NCBI GenBank assembly: GCA_022559845.1
Contig: CM040118.1
Location: forward strand, 265,879,519 to 265,943,518
Source: Amorphophallus konjac
Taxonomy: Eukaryota; Streptophyta; Magnoliopsida; Alismatales; Araceae
DNA: 64,000 nt
Reading direction: 5' to 3'
Shown: positions 9,797 to 21,417 of the stretch, one piece after another
Position numbering within the stretch: position 1 is the stretch's first letter
Layout: each line of letters starts with the position of its first letter
The notes under the pieces: generated by a model
What the model was told of the DNA's origin: nothing
Databases searched by the model: none
What the model saw: the letters and a program-made list of their open reading frames with translations, nothing else
Translations under genes and position numbers: made by a program

Positions 9797-10070
9797 GAAT
9801 TTTGAGACGGAAATTTGGACGGAACTTATTTCCGTCTGAAATTTCAGACGGATTACTTCCGTCTGAATATCCGTCCTAAATTTATGACAGATATAAAGAC
9901 GGAATATATTCCGTCTATAATTATAGACGGATCTTCAGAGCGAATGTAGTCTGTCGTTAATAGAGATGGAATTTGTGACAGAAACTAATCCGTCACAAAT
10001 ACAGACGGATATTAAGACGGAAAATATCAGTCTAAAATATCCGTCTGAAATCCCGCTTTTTTTGGTAGTG
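9797..10070 (-). repeat. CACTA terminal inverted repeat end and subterminal repeats
   Basis: The terminus reads CACTACCAAAAAAAGCGGG on the minus strand from 10070. Inside it are more than a dozen copies of AGACGGA or TCCGTCT and variants (GACAGA, CCGTCAC), in both orientations, often as close palindromic pairs such as ATTCCGTCT around AGACGGAA. In En/Spm elements such arrays are the binding sites of the TNPA protein; here that role is inferred. Confidence 0.85.
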
Positions 10071-10360
10071 TGAAATAGGATACCCTGAACTATCTTTCTC
10101 TAGAAATAGCCATCATAGATACCCTATTCTCATCTCTGCCCTTCAAGCTTGAAAAATGATGAAGAAAGGATGTGTTGCATTTTTGGCTTCTGTCCTTATA
10201 ACCAAACCCAAGAAACCCATTCTAGAAGAAATATCTGTTGTTAAGGAATATCCGGATGTATTTCTTGAGGAATTACCTAGCATATCACTCGAGAGAGAAG
10301 TTTCATTCTCAAGCGATTTGATAGCAGGAGCAGCCCCTGTATCCAAAACTCAATATAGAA
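10071..10360 (+). pseudogene. RT-B pol fragment, protease to reverse transcriptase linker
   Basis: Encodes ISALQA, KKGCVAFLASV, the hydrophobic/acidic EYPDVFLEELP motif and REVSFSSDLI, all typical of the segment just before the RT domain of plant chromoviruses. One TGA stop lies near 10150 (SALQA*K). It begins directly at the CACTA terminus and ends at the TAGAA target duplication of RT-A. Confidence 0.85.
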
Positions 10361-13300
10361 TGTAGTGCCCCAGAATTTATATAAATAATTTTGGATTATA
10401 AATGGAATTTTTTGGAATTTATTTGGAATTTATAAGGGATAAATAGATTAATAAATGGATTATTGAACTATTAAATGGATTATAAGGCCCAATGGTGTTA
10501 AATAATTAGCCTAGCCTATTCAATTAAGACTCAAAAGGTTTAAGGATCAAGCCCATTAAGTTTGGCCCATATTCTAGAAGGTTATTTAGCCTATTCACGA
10601 ATTTTAAGGATAAATACTATTTTTATAGATAATTATATAGATAAAATGAATAAAATAGTTTTATTAAATTGAAACTCTGCACACGTTGGACGTAACGGTC
10701 TATCGGGCGACCGCTACAATGATGTAACGCACCTAGACACGACCGTTACACCCTGTTAATTCCGTAAGTTGAAGAACTTGCAAAAAGATTAGATCTTTGG
10801 GATCCTATCTACTAAGAGACCTAATTAGAAGGATGTGTAAGGTTGTTAAGGACTCTTAGGGATCAGGTTTTGGCCAACTAAGGACTCTAGAATCGATCTA
10901 ATCCTTGAACCCTCGCCAAATCTCTATAAATAGGACCCAGTTCTGAACTGAGTGACCCTTACTTTTGGCTCGTGAAGAATCAAGGTAAGGAGATAGAATT
11001 TCGGGTAAGTCCTTTGGAACTTTTGTTTATAATACTAAGGTCTAACAACTCTCAAAATTCCATGTTAGGAGATCAAGTAACCAAGGAGATAAGGGCTTCT
11101 AAAGTCGCTGATTCTGTCATAGCAACCTAGGATTCAAAGCAAAGGACCACTGAAGATCAAGGAATTAGGATGCCTAAATGAGGTAATTAGAGTTCAGTGT
11201 TTTAGAACTTTTTGTTCCCATTAGATTAATCTTCTTACCCTCCAAATTTCACCTCTTTAGGTCAAGGGATTGGAGAGTTAGGGCAACGTGAAGTTGCTGA
11301 AAAACTACAGGAAGAAGAGAACTAGGGTGTATCTTGAAGACCCAAATTGGAAGTATAAAGCCTAGGGAAAATGTAGGTCATCTCATGAACAGCAAAAAGA
11401 TCCCGTTAGGGATAAAAGCCCTCTGATTTGACTTGATTTCATGCATTATAGATTGTGAATTTCATGTTTTAGTAAGTTCATGCATACATGCATACCTTTA
11501 GCCTAACCAAAGGTAAAAGATATCATCTTGTTTATTCACTGCGACCTATGCATATACCTGGCCTTTACTTCATTTATCATGACTAGACTAGTTAGTGATT
11601 ATGATTCTTTTTGCATGGACATAGTTTCTTATCGTTACTGTCAGCAGAAGCTCTGACGGATGAGGGTAGGACCGTCACATGATTGTAACGGCCTTACGAT
11701 AAGCCGTCACACTCTCTGTGGTATTTAAATTGTTCTGTTGTCTCTGACGCACCATAGCGAGAGCGTTACCATACTTTAACGGTCCCTCGACAAACCGTCA
11801 CACGGACTGTAACGCGCCTATGCTAGACCGTTAGAACATTGTTTTCTGTCAAATCGCTACGGAATGGAAATTAGTAAAGTCTACTTATAGATAAGCCTAG
11901 TTATCTACTTATAGACAAACGTTTCGCAGTCTTTTCTATCTATAGAGTCATTTTCTTTAAGTACATGGCATATATTCCGGTATATGGCCATTAGTTCACA
12001 CTTTGCACTATACGAATATTATCTTGAACATGAGGACCTCTCTATTGGATATTCCTTCCAATGGACTAGGAAATCTTGTTTCAAGGCCTCCGTAATTCTC
12101 CACGAGCTTAGGATTTCAACTAGGACGTCGAGTTGGTTGTACCATGAAAGCCCAATCATTAGAAAACACTAACGATGGTTTCTGATTTTGGAGATGTAAC
12201 GGATCAATGTTGGACCGTCAGGCTCATCTAACGGCCCAATAAACGGCCGTCACATTGTACTGAGTCCAATTTCTTGTTTCGGGATTCAGACCATTGTAAC
12301 GGCCCAATACTGGAGCGTCACGTTATGTAACGGCCCAGTATAAGACCGTCATAGTTCTTGAGTACATTAACCTAAGGTTTGACCAAAGGGTTGATATTCT
12401 AAAGTTCCTAGATGGATTGTTGATGATTTAGGACTTGTCATATTGTCCAAAGAAACTTAGTTTAAATTATGAAAGTTAAGAAATGTATCGTTATGCTGCC
12501 GAATTATTTCCATGAGCATAACATAGTATAAGTCATTCTTGATCTCTCATAATCTAAATTGAAGCGTTCATTCATTGATTATTGTTATCATGAGCTTATT
12601 GAACTTATTTCATTTTTGGCCATACTTTATTGTTACATGCGTGGAAATAGCTTGATTTATACTTGAAGATGCGATCGAGCACTGATTGTGTTCAAGGGCT
12701 CTATGCTAGTCCCCTCGGCTGATTGCCAGAAACATACTATTATAAACCATGTGGTATGATGCTACTAGCGTCGCATTACGCTGGGAGTACTTTCTTTATA
12801 AATAAGTGAAAATCCACGGCATCATGAAAATACTTGTACATGACTATTGCTTGATATTCCACAGAAATTCACGAAGTATTTACTCATAAGCAAAAGATAC
12901 TGGAGTGATGATTATGTGGCTTGCTAGTACATTCTCGTTACGTTCTTGTTCATGAAAGGCCATATCATGTTCTTGTGACATTCGTGCTAGTTCTTACTTG
13001 CTCATTCTATTATCTTGTTACTTGGTTATTCGCATGATTTTACTTAAATTCTTTAGAGCTAAAATGATAATTACTTAAACATTGCTAATCATGTTGATGC
13101 GAAGATACTTACTGGGCAAGTGTGCTCATTACCTATTTTCAATCTTTTTTAGGAGATGGAAGTGATACGAATTCAGATTCGAGTTATACAAATAGCAGGT
13201 CCGAGAGCGAATGAAAGTCATATCAAATTGAGAGTGAAGACTTAGGAAGTCTACAATGTTTAGATTGAGTTTATGTAATTTCTTGTTTCTTGAGTCTAGT

Positions 13301-13509
13301 GGAATGGAAAAAGGATGAAAAGGTTATTGTACTTGAATACTTGATTATTAATGAAATAAAGTTGGAGTTTGAATAATTATCGTGCGATTACATTCTTATG
13401 TGTGATTACCTTGCACTCTGATCGTTCTTACTTGCAAGAGGCTTACCATGCCGGCTGTTCACGTTCCTCGAGCGAGTCTTTCGCTGTAATAAAGGCTCGG
13501 GACGTGACA
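10361..13509 (+). repeat. RT-A 5' LTR (3149 bp)
   Basis: TG...CA ends, near-identical along most of its length to 23719-27033. Compared with the 3' copy it lacks about 166 bp near 11908, where the 3' LTR has the segment 25265-25440. Contains clusters of AACGG...GACCGT paired motifs at 10689-10760, 11648-11850 and 12193-12352. Confidence 0.93.
10925..10932 (+). promoter_or_regulatory. Candidate TATA box of the RT-A 5' LTR
   Basis: TATAAATA within CTCTATAAATAGGACC, conserved in the 3' LTR at 24283-24290. Position about 570 bp inside the LTR suits a U3 promoter. Confidence 0.6.
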
Positions 13510-13515
13510 GTAAGT

Positions 13516-13528
13516 TGGTATCAGAGCC
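13516..13528 (+). promoter_or_regulatory. RT-A primer-binding site
   Basis: TGGTATCAGAGCC six bases after the 5' LTR, complementary to the 3' end of initiator tRNA-Met. Confidence 0.9.
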
Positions 13529-13744
13529 TAAGTCTCAGGACTTAGGAAGAAGAATCATGTCATAGGATAAGTCCAAGGCTTAAGGACCCCTTCCTATGAA
13601 CTAAGGAAGAAATTTCCATACCATGTGAGAATTGGTTAAAGCCTGGGATAAGATAGTTAATTAGCTTTAAGATTAATTTTCTTCCAATTTCACGAGAAAT
13701 AACAAGTTGCCATATTTCTCTCAAGTATTCTTCAAAATTGCTCT

Positions 13745-14861
13745 CGTCCTGCATTTGTGCTATTTGATACTGGTGCCTCTCATTCTTTTATCTCCACTAC
13801 TTTGCAAAAACATTACCAATTGCATCAGTTCCTCTACCTTCAGATCTTGCTATTATCACACCCTTAGGATCTGGAACTAAGCTTACCGAATATTATCCTG
13901 ATAGTGAAGTGATAGTAGAAGGTCATAATCTCCCCGCAAACTTAGTATGTCTTGACATGAAAGGTTATGATGCCATTTTAGGGGTAGATTGGCTTGTAGA
14001 TCATGATACTTATATCAATTGCAAAAATAGGATTATATCCTTCCAAAAATTAGGTCTTCCAAGATTCTCTTTCCTTGGCATCAAATACAAGAAACACCCC
14101 ACTATCATATCTTCTCTTCACGCTTGCAAACTCATCTCGTAAGGATGTGAAGCTTTTCTTGCTTCTGTCATTGTTCCCAAATCTAAGGAGATTATCCTAG
14201 CGGACATTCCCATTGTAAATGAGTTCCCAGACGTGTTTCCATCCGAATTACACAGTTTACCGCCCGAAAGGGAAGTGAACTTCACTATTGAACTCATTCC
14301 AGGAGCAGCACTTGTTTCTATAGCCCCTTACAAGATGTTCCCCACAGAACTCAAGGAACTAAAGAGGCAGTTGCAGGAGCTACTAGACAAGAGTTTTATT
14401 AGACCTAGCACATCCCCTTGGGGTGCGCCTGTTCTTTTTGTCAAGAAGAAGGATGGCTCTCTCAGGCTATGCATCGACTACCGGCGACTGAATCAACTTA
14501 CAATCAAAAATAAGTATCCGTTGCCGCGTATTGATGAGCTCTTCGATCAACTTTCGGGAGCAGAGTATTTCTCCAAGATAGACCTCAGATCAAGTTATCA
14601 TTAGCTCAGAATTAAAGAAGAAGACATTTATAAATCGACTTTTCGAAGTCGTTATGGGCACTATGAATTCATGGTAATGCCATTCGGGTTAACAAATGCC
14701 CTAGCAGCATTTACGCAACTTATGAACAATATTTTTCAACCATATCTGGACTAATTCATCATCGTCTTCATCGATGACGTCTTGATATATTCCAAGACAA
14801 AAGAGGAACATGAAGAACATCTGAGAATAGCTTTGCAAACACTTAGGGAACATAAACTTTA
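13745..14861 (+). pseudogene. RT-A pol, protease and first half of reverse transcriptase
   Basis: Aspartic protease motif LFDTGASHSF at about 13768, then, after a frameshift, CLDMKGYDAILGVDWL, FPDVFP, and the RT domain with [47 protein letters not shown] and the catalytic FIDD box ([10 protein letters not shown]). In-frame stops at 14140, 14602 and about 14752. Only about 220 bp separate the PBS from the protease, so gag is deleted. Ends at the CTTTA duplication of the inserted element and continues at 21418. Confidence 0.9.
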
Positions 14862-16974
14862 TGATGCGGGACGGACCATGGACACGACTCGAATGAGGAA
14901 TGCAGTCCTTGGACTCTAGGTGAGCTCGTGATTGTCCCTGAACGAGGGAAGCGTCGGACGTGCACGGTTGAGAAACCGGCAAGAGCTAGGGTGGTCAATT
15001 CGCACTTTCGTGCCCGGATCGGGTCACGGGACGGTCACGCTCTCTCTCTCGCAGCAGCGGTGAAATAAATATTATGAGCTAACGGCCCTACACATTCTCT
15101 CTAGCAGCGGCATATAAAGCATATAAGAAAATAAGCGAAATGTCGAGTGTAAGAGCGAATACGATACCTCCACGCTCTCGGCGTGGGGAAGACGGACCCG
15201 GCCGAACTCGTACTCCCAGGACAGTTAATACATGAATATTACAGCAATGATTTACGGCCCACTCCACGCAGGCAGGTAAAGGGCGACACAATGGGGCCCG
15301 GGAGGACCGATTTCGGGTTGACGGGCGGCTTCTCGCGTAGCTTCGGCAGCACCCGAACTCGTGACTGTGGGGCCCACGTGCTGTCCGGAGGGGCCGTGTA
15401 CGACTCAGTGGCACCGCTGTAGTGGGGGATGCCTGGATGAGCATTCCCTGGAGTGGAGGTGCGCTGGTTCACCGGCCGGAGGCCGGGCGGCTCCGATCGG
15501 CACCGGTCAGAATAACCAGCCGCGGATCTGCCGGTTCTGTCTTTCAGCGTGCGACCCGACGAGATTGCTCACTGCGACCAGCTCCGAGGTCGGAATGTGA
15601 CGAAACTGGCGCCGTTGGAAAGCTGCTTCGAAGGGATTCAACCCTATAGGATTACAGAAAAATAACTAGCTCTGTACTTCTTTTTGGCGAATTTTGAAAG
15701 CTTCTGTTATATAGTGCCCGAATTCTCAGATCAACAGGGAACTTGTCTGAGAACTGGCGTTGACTGATAGGTAGACCTCCGATTCAGAAGTTGTATTCTT
15801 CATCAAAGTTGTAGGAAATTGAACAAGAAAGACGGAAATATTTTTTGTGATAGGTTTAGAGATGGCTACGAATTGTTATGATTTGTATACTAGCAGTGAG
15901 TCGGATCTAGAAACTCGCTGACAGCACTGTAGATGGCTCTGAAAACGAATTTTAAAAAAATGGATGGATGGCTGAACAAAAATCAGGAAAATTCATGGAG
16001 TGAGGGGACGGTGGACAGAACTCCCAGTAAAATTGGGAGGGTTTGGAAAAATCAATAAGATAGTTGGAGGGGGGGAATTACAAGGGTGCTGTCACACAGA
16101 TCTGAAACTGGACAGAACTGGGAAACAGAAACACACGAAATTTGAAAAATAGTAAATGATGGAATTTGGACGGGATGTTTTTTGTCGTGGTGGGGATTGA
16201 AGATAGGAACACACCATAAAATTTTTAGATCAAGAAGATCTCGGGGAAGACTGCAGAATTTCGTGGAAGGGGCTGCTGTTGACTGAAGATAGAACTTCGA
16301 CGGTGGCTCGATGGCGGTCCGATGGCGGCACGAACGGCGGCGGCGGCGGCACAGATCACAACCAGAGATTGAGGGGAGGGGATAGAGATGAAACCACTCT
16401 AGAATTTGGGGTTGGAGGAGATGAACACCAGGGGAGAGGCTGGGGGCGCAAGAAGCTCCTTGGATTTTCCAACAATTTTCTCTTCATTAATGCCAACAAA
16501 TGGAAAATACAACCTTTTATATGCTATGTATCTAATCAAATGTAGACCCTTGGATCTAGGGATGGGGAATGGAGGGATGGGAGGAAGTGTGAATAACACA
16601 CACAAAAACAATAAAATAATAAGGGGAGGGGTGCCCCCTTGACCAAGAGGGGACAAGTTGGAAGGGTAGGTAGCCTACCTTGGAAAATTTACCCCATTTG
16701 TCTCCCATGTGGTCAATTGGCATTCAACCCTTCTAGATGGCCACCTAGGATGGTTGACCAGCCCCACATGAATGACATGGACCAATGGGAATGGGCTGAG
16801 GGCCCCCTTGCTGGTCCAACTGGTAAATTACATAGAAACCCATACAATCCGTGGGAATGACGCATTGGCTTACAAAGCCGTACAATTACGCATATACTTT
16901 CCCATGGATATACAAATAAACTAAAGGACATAAATGTAAAATAAAATGTACATGCTCGGCGTTGATTCCCATCA
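14862..16974 (-). repeat. 3' LTR of the gag-only element (2113 bp)
   Basis: Left copy on the plus strand. Contains (CGG)n near 16330 and CT repeats near 15040. Small reading frames inside occur in both LTRs and are taken as non-coding. Confidence 0.9.
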
Positions 16975-17413
16975 ACTCTCTCCGGGTGGGAGGAACTCGA
17001 CCCCGTCGAGTAGGGGTATGGATGCTTGAGTACTCCGGTGGATCCGTCACCGTGCCAAGTAACGCGGGTATGCTCCACTCCAAGTGACCGTCACCTGCTC
17101 ATTCCATATATACTCGATATGCACAAACTGCTATGGGCTAGAGGTGGACACTCCGAATGGGGCACTCTCAAAATGGGAGGAGGCGGCTCGAAGACTCACT
17201 AGGAATCACCGCTGGGTCCCTATAGGCGACTAGATCCGGGTGTAGATAGAGAACCGATCCCATACTCGTCGAGTGAGTCCAATCGCCTCTTACTCATAAG
17301 AGAATGACAACGAGCTGACACAAGACACATGCAGACTCACCATGCACTAACACACATATGCAAACCACACAAATAAGAAACAGACTCATGCATGACTCTA
17401 GACAAATCTATGG

Positions 17414-18466
17414 TTAGTCTGACCCGTACATGGATGACGGCGGACCAGGACACCCGAACGTATGCCATGCATGCATCTGATGTAACCGGTGGTTGACATC
17501 ATGCGAAAATCCTAGACCTCCTAAGGTGGGCCATGCATGCATATGGGATGTGGATGTGGGAGGACCAAGAGTATTTCCCCTAGATGATGGTGTATCTTGT
17601 AGGTGTACGGGCTTGGTGGGCGTAGATGACCCGGCCCGTGGGGTAGGAGTGTGATAGTGGACTCCCTCTAAGAAGTGAAGTATATATGGAGGGTCTAAGG
17701 ATCCACTAGGGAATGGGTCAAAGGGATCAAAGAAGGTATGACCCCTTGTGGTGGGTTCCCACAAGTCACGGTCCCACGTGTAGAAGTTTTGAAGGTGTGG
17801 ATAGTCACCTTCTTGAATTGTGACGGGTGGGACGGGGATCGTAGGCAAGAAGTATGATACCTCCCTCGGACAAAAGGATATGAATTCGGGCTCGTCCGGT
17901 AGCGGGAGAAGTAGAAGAACCTCCGTGGTGACACAACCCACGGTGCACTCGGAGGTAATGGACCCGTAGGCTGGATGGGTGAAGCTAAGACTAGCGGGTT
18001 GGTCAAAGTCTCGGGCCAAAAGATGTGTCAACTCCCATTGTGAATCTAATCCCATGACAAGATCGTCCAACGTATCAACATGGTGACGAGATCGAAATAT
18101 GGTATGGAATGAGTTGACCGGCACTATAGGTAGGATGGGGTCCATGGATGGAAAGGGAGGTGGGACCAAGCCATCCTTGAGCCAACTAAAAAGTGACTCG
18201 GCGATGTATAGTGTACCCGTTAGAAATACGGGTGGCTTGGGCCTTGGTGGCTCCAAATGAGATGGTTCCGAATCACGTTTGGACATAGAGGGTGGTGGCA
18301 TTGGAGCTCTCGAGGGTGAAGAAGCTCTTATCCTTTCCAACAAATCCGAAATCATTTTCTCGAATTCCTCAAAGGAGTGGGTTGGAGTAGGGACCTTGGG
18401 GTGGACTCGCTCCTCGTCCCTCGGCCTAGGTGTGGTCCTAGGCTCGGTTATAAGCGGGGCTTCCAC
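17414..18466 (-). CDS. 350-codon open frame of unknown function in the gag-only element
   Basis: An uninterrupted minus-strand frame, rich in Pro, Ser and Thr at the N-terminus (SPSRAPMPPPSMS) with a possible coiled segment FEEFEKMISDLLERI at about residues 32-46. The middle has mixed hydrophobic composition and the C-terminus repeats a Met-His-Ala-Trp motif (MHAWPTLGG, MHAWHTFGC). No zinc knuckle, protease or polymerase motif is seen. It overlaps the end of the gag-like frame in another register, so it may be the C-terminal part of a frameshifted gag or a separate product. It runs the same way as the element. Confidence 0.45.
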   Translation of the reverse strand: MEAPLITEPRTTPRPRDEERVHPKVPTPTHSFEEFEKMISDLLERIRASSPSRAPMPPPSMSKRDSEPSHLEPPRPKPPVFLTGTLYIAESLFSWLKDGLVPPPFPSMDPILPIVPVNSFHTIFRSRHHVDTLDDLVMGLDSQWELTHLLARDFDQPASLSFTHPAYGSITSECTVGCVTTEVLLLLPLPDEPEFISFCPREVSYFLPTIPVPPVTIQEGDYPHLQNFYTWDRDLWEPTTRGHTFFDPFDPFPSGSLDPPYILHFLEGVHYHTPTPRAGSSTPTKPVHLQDTPSSRGNTLGPPTSTSHMHAWPTLGGLGFSHDVNHRLHQMHAWHTFGCPGPPSSMYGSD

Positions 18467-19005
18467 TCGGTTGGAGGTACTTGAGGGGTTGGGATGGGGG
18501 TGCCAAGGGGAGGCTGGTTGGAGGTGACTGGGCGGGCCACTAGATTCTGGTCGCCTTGGTGGGCTTGGACGGCGGTGAAGGGGTGGGATTGGGTAGAGGT
18601 ATGGCCCACTTGATTGTGGGTGAGTTGGTGGGGTTGGTGAGTGGTATGACCTCCGTGGTTGGAGGTAGGTGGGCGGGGAAAGTAGACCCGTCTAAGCGCT
18701 CTCTTCATTTCTCACCATGACTCGATGGGCCTTAGATTCCTATCCTCCCTCCAATATTTGATGTCCCTCCATGTTTCGGCGGCTTCACCAAAAAGTCACC
18801 TTTTGGCAACATCGACTTGCATGGGCCCGTACATATTTTACACCTCGAAGTAGTCGTCCATAATGGCTTCCCACTCTAGGTAGTCACCTGGGTCATCAGA
18901 CCCGTAGAAGTCCCGGGTTTCGGGCCTAGTGGGGTGATTCGGGTGGTCCTTCCATTTGAGATAGTATCGCCACCATGGATAAGATCCAGGTGTTTGGTAA
19001 TCCAT
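18448..19005 (-). pseudogene. Degenerate Ty3/gypsy gag in the gag-only element
   Basis: Minus-strand frame from ATG (19005) with MDYQTPGSYPWWRYYLKWKD, then FYGSDDPGDYLEWE, which matches the gypsy gag pattern F-x-G-x-x-DP-x-x-YLEWE. After three in-frame stops (first at 18838-18840) come EAAETWRDIKYW and SW*EMKRALRRVYFPR, again gag-like (W...R..W.EMKRAL). A His/Gln/Pro-rich tail follows. Capsid-like role inferred from the family; no longer translatable as one protein. Confidence 0.75.
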
Positions 19006-19291
19006 GGGACACGGGGAAGCTAGAGGATGGCCATGCCGACACTAGTAGATAAACCAACTAGACAATGGGCTACAACCCTAGACATGACGACCAAGACTCG
19101 GTACGTGGTGGAGCTAATCGATCCGAAGATCACTCGCACAAGTGTGCGGCCTTCCCGATAGGCGTAGCCTAACGTTCGGACAACACCTTTTGATATACCG
19201 ACTAATGGTATGCAAATGCAACTCCTAAGACCGACTTAGACACTTAGACTTAAATGACACTCTTTTTTTTTGACACCCTAGACTCAAACTC

Positions 19292-19303
19292 GCTATGATA
19301 CCA
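19292..19303 (-). promoter_or_regulatory. Primer-binding-site-like sequence of the gag-only element
   Basis: Minus strand TGGTATCATAGC three bases past the LTR end, one mismatch from the initiator tRNA-Met site TGGTATCAGAGC. It sets the element's orientation. Confidence 0.7.
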
Positions 19304-19306
19304 AAT

Positions 19307-21417
19307 TGATGCAGGACGGACCACGGACACGACTCGAATGAGGAATGCAGTCCTCGGACTCTAGGTGAGCTCGTGATTGTCCCTTAACGAGGGAAGCGTC
19401 GGACGTGCACGGTTGAGAAACCGGCAAGAGTTAGGGTGGTCAATTCACACTTTCGTGCCCGGATCGGGTCACGGGACGGTCACGCTCTCTCTCTCTCAGC
19501 AGCGGTGAAATAAATATTACGAGCTAACGGCCCTACACATGCTCTCTAGTAGCGGCATATAAAGCATATAAGGAAATAAGCGAAATGCCGAGTGTAAGAG
19601 CGAATACGATATCTCCACGCTCTCGGCGTGGGGAAGACAGACCCGGCCAAACTCGTACTCCCGGGACAATTAATACATGAAGATTACAGCAATAATTTAC
19701 GGCCCACTCCACGTAGGCAGGTAAAGGGTGACACAATGGGGCCCGGGAGGACCGATTTCGGGTTGACGGGCGGTTTCTCGCGTAGCTTCGGCAGCACCCG
19801 AACTCGTGACTGTGGGGCCCACGTGCTGTCCGGAGGGGCCGTGTGGGACCCGGTGGCACCGCTGTAGTGGGGGATGCCTGGATGAGCGTTCCCTGGAGTA
19901 GAGGCGCACTGGTTCACCGGCCGGAGGCCGGGCGGCTCCGATCGGCACCGGTCGGAATAACCGGCCGCGGATCTGCCGGTTCTATCTTTCAGCGCGCGAC
20001 CCGACGAGATTGCTCACTACGACCAGCCCCGAGGTCGGAATGTGACGAAACCGGTGCCGTTGGAAAGCTGCTTTGAAGGGCTTCAACTCTATAGGATTAC
20101 AGAAAAATAACAAGCTTTGTACTTCTTGTTGGCGAATTTTGAAAGCTTCTGTTGTATAGTGCCCGAATTCTCAGATCAACAGGGAACTTGTCTGAGAACT
20201 GGCGTTGACTGATAGGTAGACCTCTGATTCAGAAGTTATATTCTTCATCAAAGTTGTAGGAAATTGAACAAGGAAGACGGCAATATTTTTTGTGATAGGT
20301 TTGGAGGTGACTACGAATTGTTATGATTTGTATACTAGCAGTGAGTCGGATCTAGAAACTGGCTGACAGCACTGTAGATGGATCTGAAAATGAATTTTGA
20401 AAAAATGGATGGATGGCTGATCAAAAATCAAGAAAATTCATGGAGTGAGGGGACGGTGGACAAAACTCCCAGTAAAATTGGGAGGGTTTGGAAAAATCAA
20501 CAAGATGGTCGGAGGGTGGAATTACAGGGGTGCTATCACACAGATCTGAAACTGGACAGAACTGGGAAACAGAAACACACGAAATTTGAAAAATAGTAAA
20601 TGATGGAATTTGGATAGGATTTTTTTTGTGGTGGTGGGGATTGAAGATAGGAACACATCATAAAATTTCAGATCAAGAAGATCTCAGGGCAGATAGCATA
20701 ATTTCATGGAAGGGGCTGCTGTTGACTGAAGACAGAACTTCGACGGTGGCTCGATGGCGGTCCGATGGCGGCACGAACGGCGGCGGCGGCGGCACAGATC
20801 ACAACCAGAGATTGAGGGGAGGGGATAGAGATGAAACCACTCTAGAATTGGGGGTTGGAGGAGATGAACACCAAGGGAGAGGCTGGGGGCGCAAGAAGCT
20901 CCTTGGATTTTCCAACAATTTTCTCTTCATTAATGCCAACAAATGGAAAATACAACCTTTTATATGCTATGTATCTAATCAAATGTAGACCTTTGGATCT
21001 AGGGATGGGGAATGGAGGGCTGGGATGAAGTGTGAATAACACACATAAAAATAATAAAATAATAAGGGGAGGGGCGCCCCCTTGACCAAGAGGGGACAAG
21101 TTGGAAGGGTAGGTAGCCTACCTTGGAAAATTTACCCCCTTTGTCTCCCATGTGGTCAATTGGCATTCAACCCTTCTAGATGGCCACCTAGGATGGTTGA
21201 CCAGCCCCACATGAATGACATGGACCAATGGGAAAGGGCTGAGGGCCCCCTTGCTGGTCCAACTGGTAAATTACATAGAAACCCATACAATCCGTGGGAA
21301 TGACGCATTAGCTTATAAAGCCATACAATTGCGCATATACTTTCCCATAGATATACAAATAAACTAAAGGACATAAATGTAAAATAAAATGTACATGATC
21401 GGCGTCGATTCCCATCA
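19307..21417 (-). repeat. 5' LTR of the gag-only element (2111 bp)
   Basis: Right copy on the plus strand, followed by the CTTTA duplication and the continuation of RT-A pol. Confidence 0.9.

Larger units (their letters stand above)
1..10070 (-). mobile_element. CACTA (En/Spm, CMC) DNA transposon, left part outside the window
   Basis: Cut-and-paste DNA transposon. Read on the minus strand it begins at 10070 with CACTACCAAAAAAAGCGGG, a CACTA-type terminus, followed by about 270 bp of subterminal repeats built on AGACGGA/TCCGTCT. It encodes a TNP2 transposase (1561-5328) and a second gene downstream (114-1435), both on the minus strand. The base after 10070 begins RT-B protease-RT linker coding sequence, so the element was inserted into RT-B pol; TGA (10071-10073) is the candidate 3 bp target duplication. 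The other terminus lies before position 1, so completeness cannot be judged. The 4.7 kb between the TNP2 start and the terminus holds hairpins, a captured ARF fragment, tandem repeats and a small foldback element. Confidence 0.9.
14862..21417 (-). mobile_element. Non-autonomous LTR element with gag remnant only, nested in RT-A
   Basis: Flanked by CTTTA (14857-14861 and 21418-21422). LTRs 14862-16974 and 19307-21417, ends TG...CA (TGATGC...CCCATCA on the plus strand), about 95 % alike by eye. Orientation is minus: a PBS-like site lies beside the right LTR and the gag remnant reads on the minus strand. The 2332 bp internal region has no protease, RT or integrase. Size and content resemble a large retrotransposon derivative (LARD). 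Confidence 0.9.

Noticed and set aside
13516..13528. A tRNA gene at the TGGTATCAGAGCC sites
   Set aside because: Only the short primer-binding complement is present next to each LTR; no cloverleaf can be formed.
15183..15649. Short frames within the LTRs of the gag-only element (repeated near 19628-20076)
   Set aside because: Frames on both strands overlap and are shared by the two LTRs; taken as non-coding.
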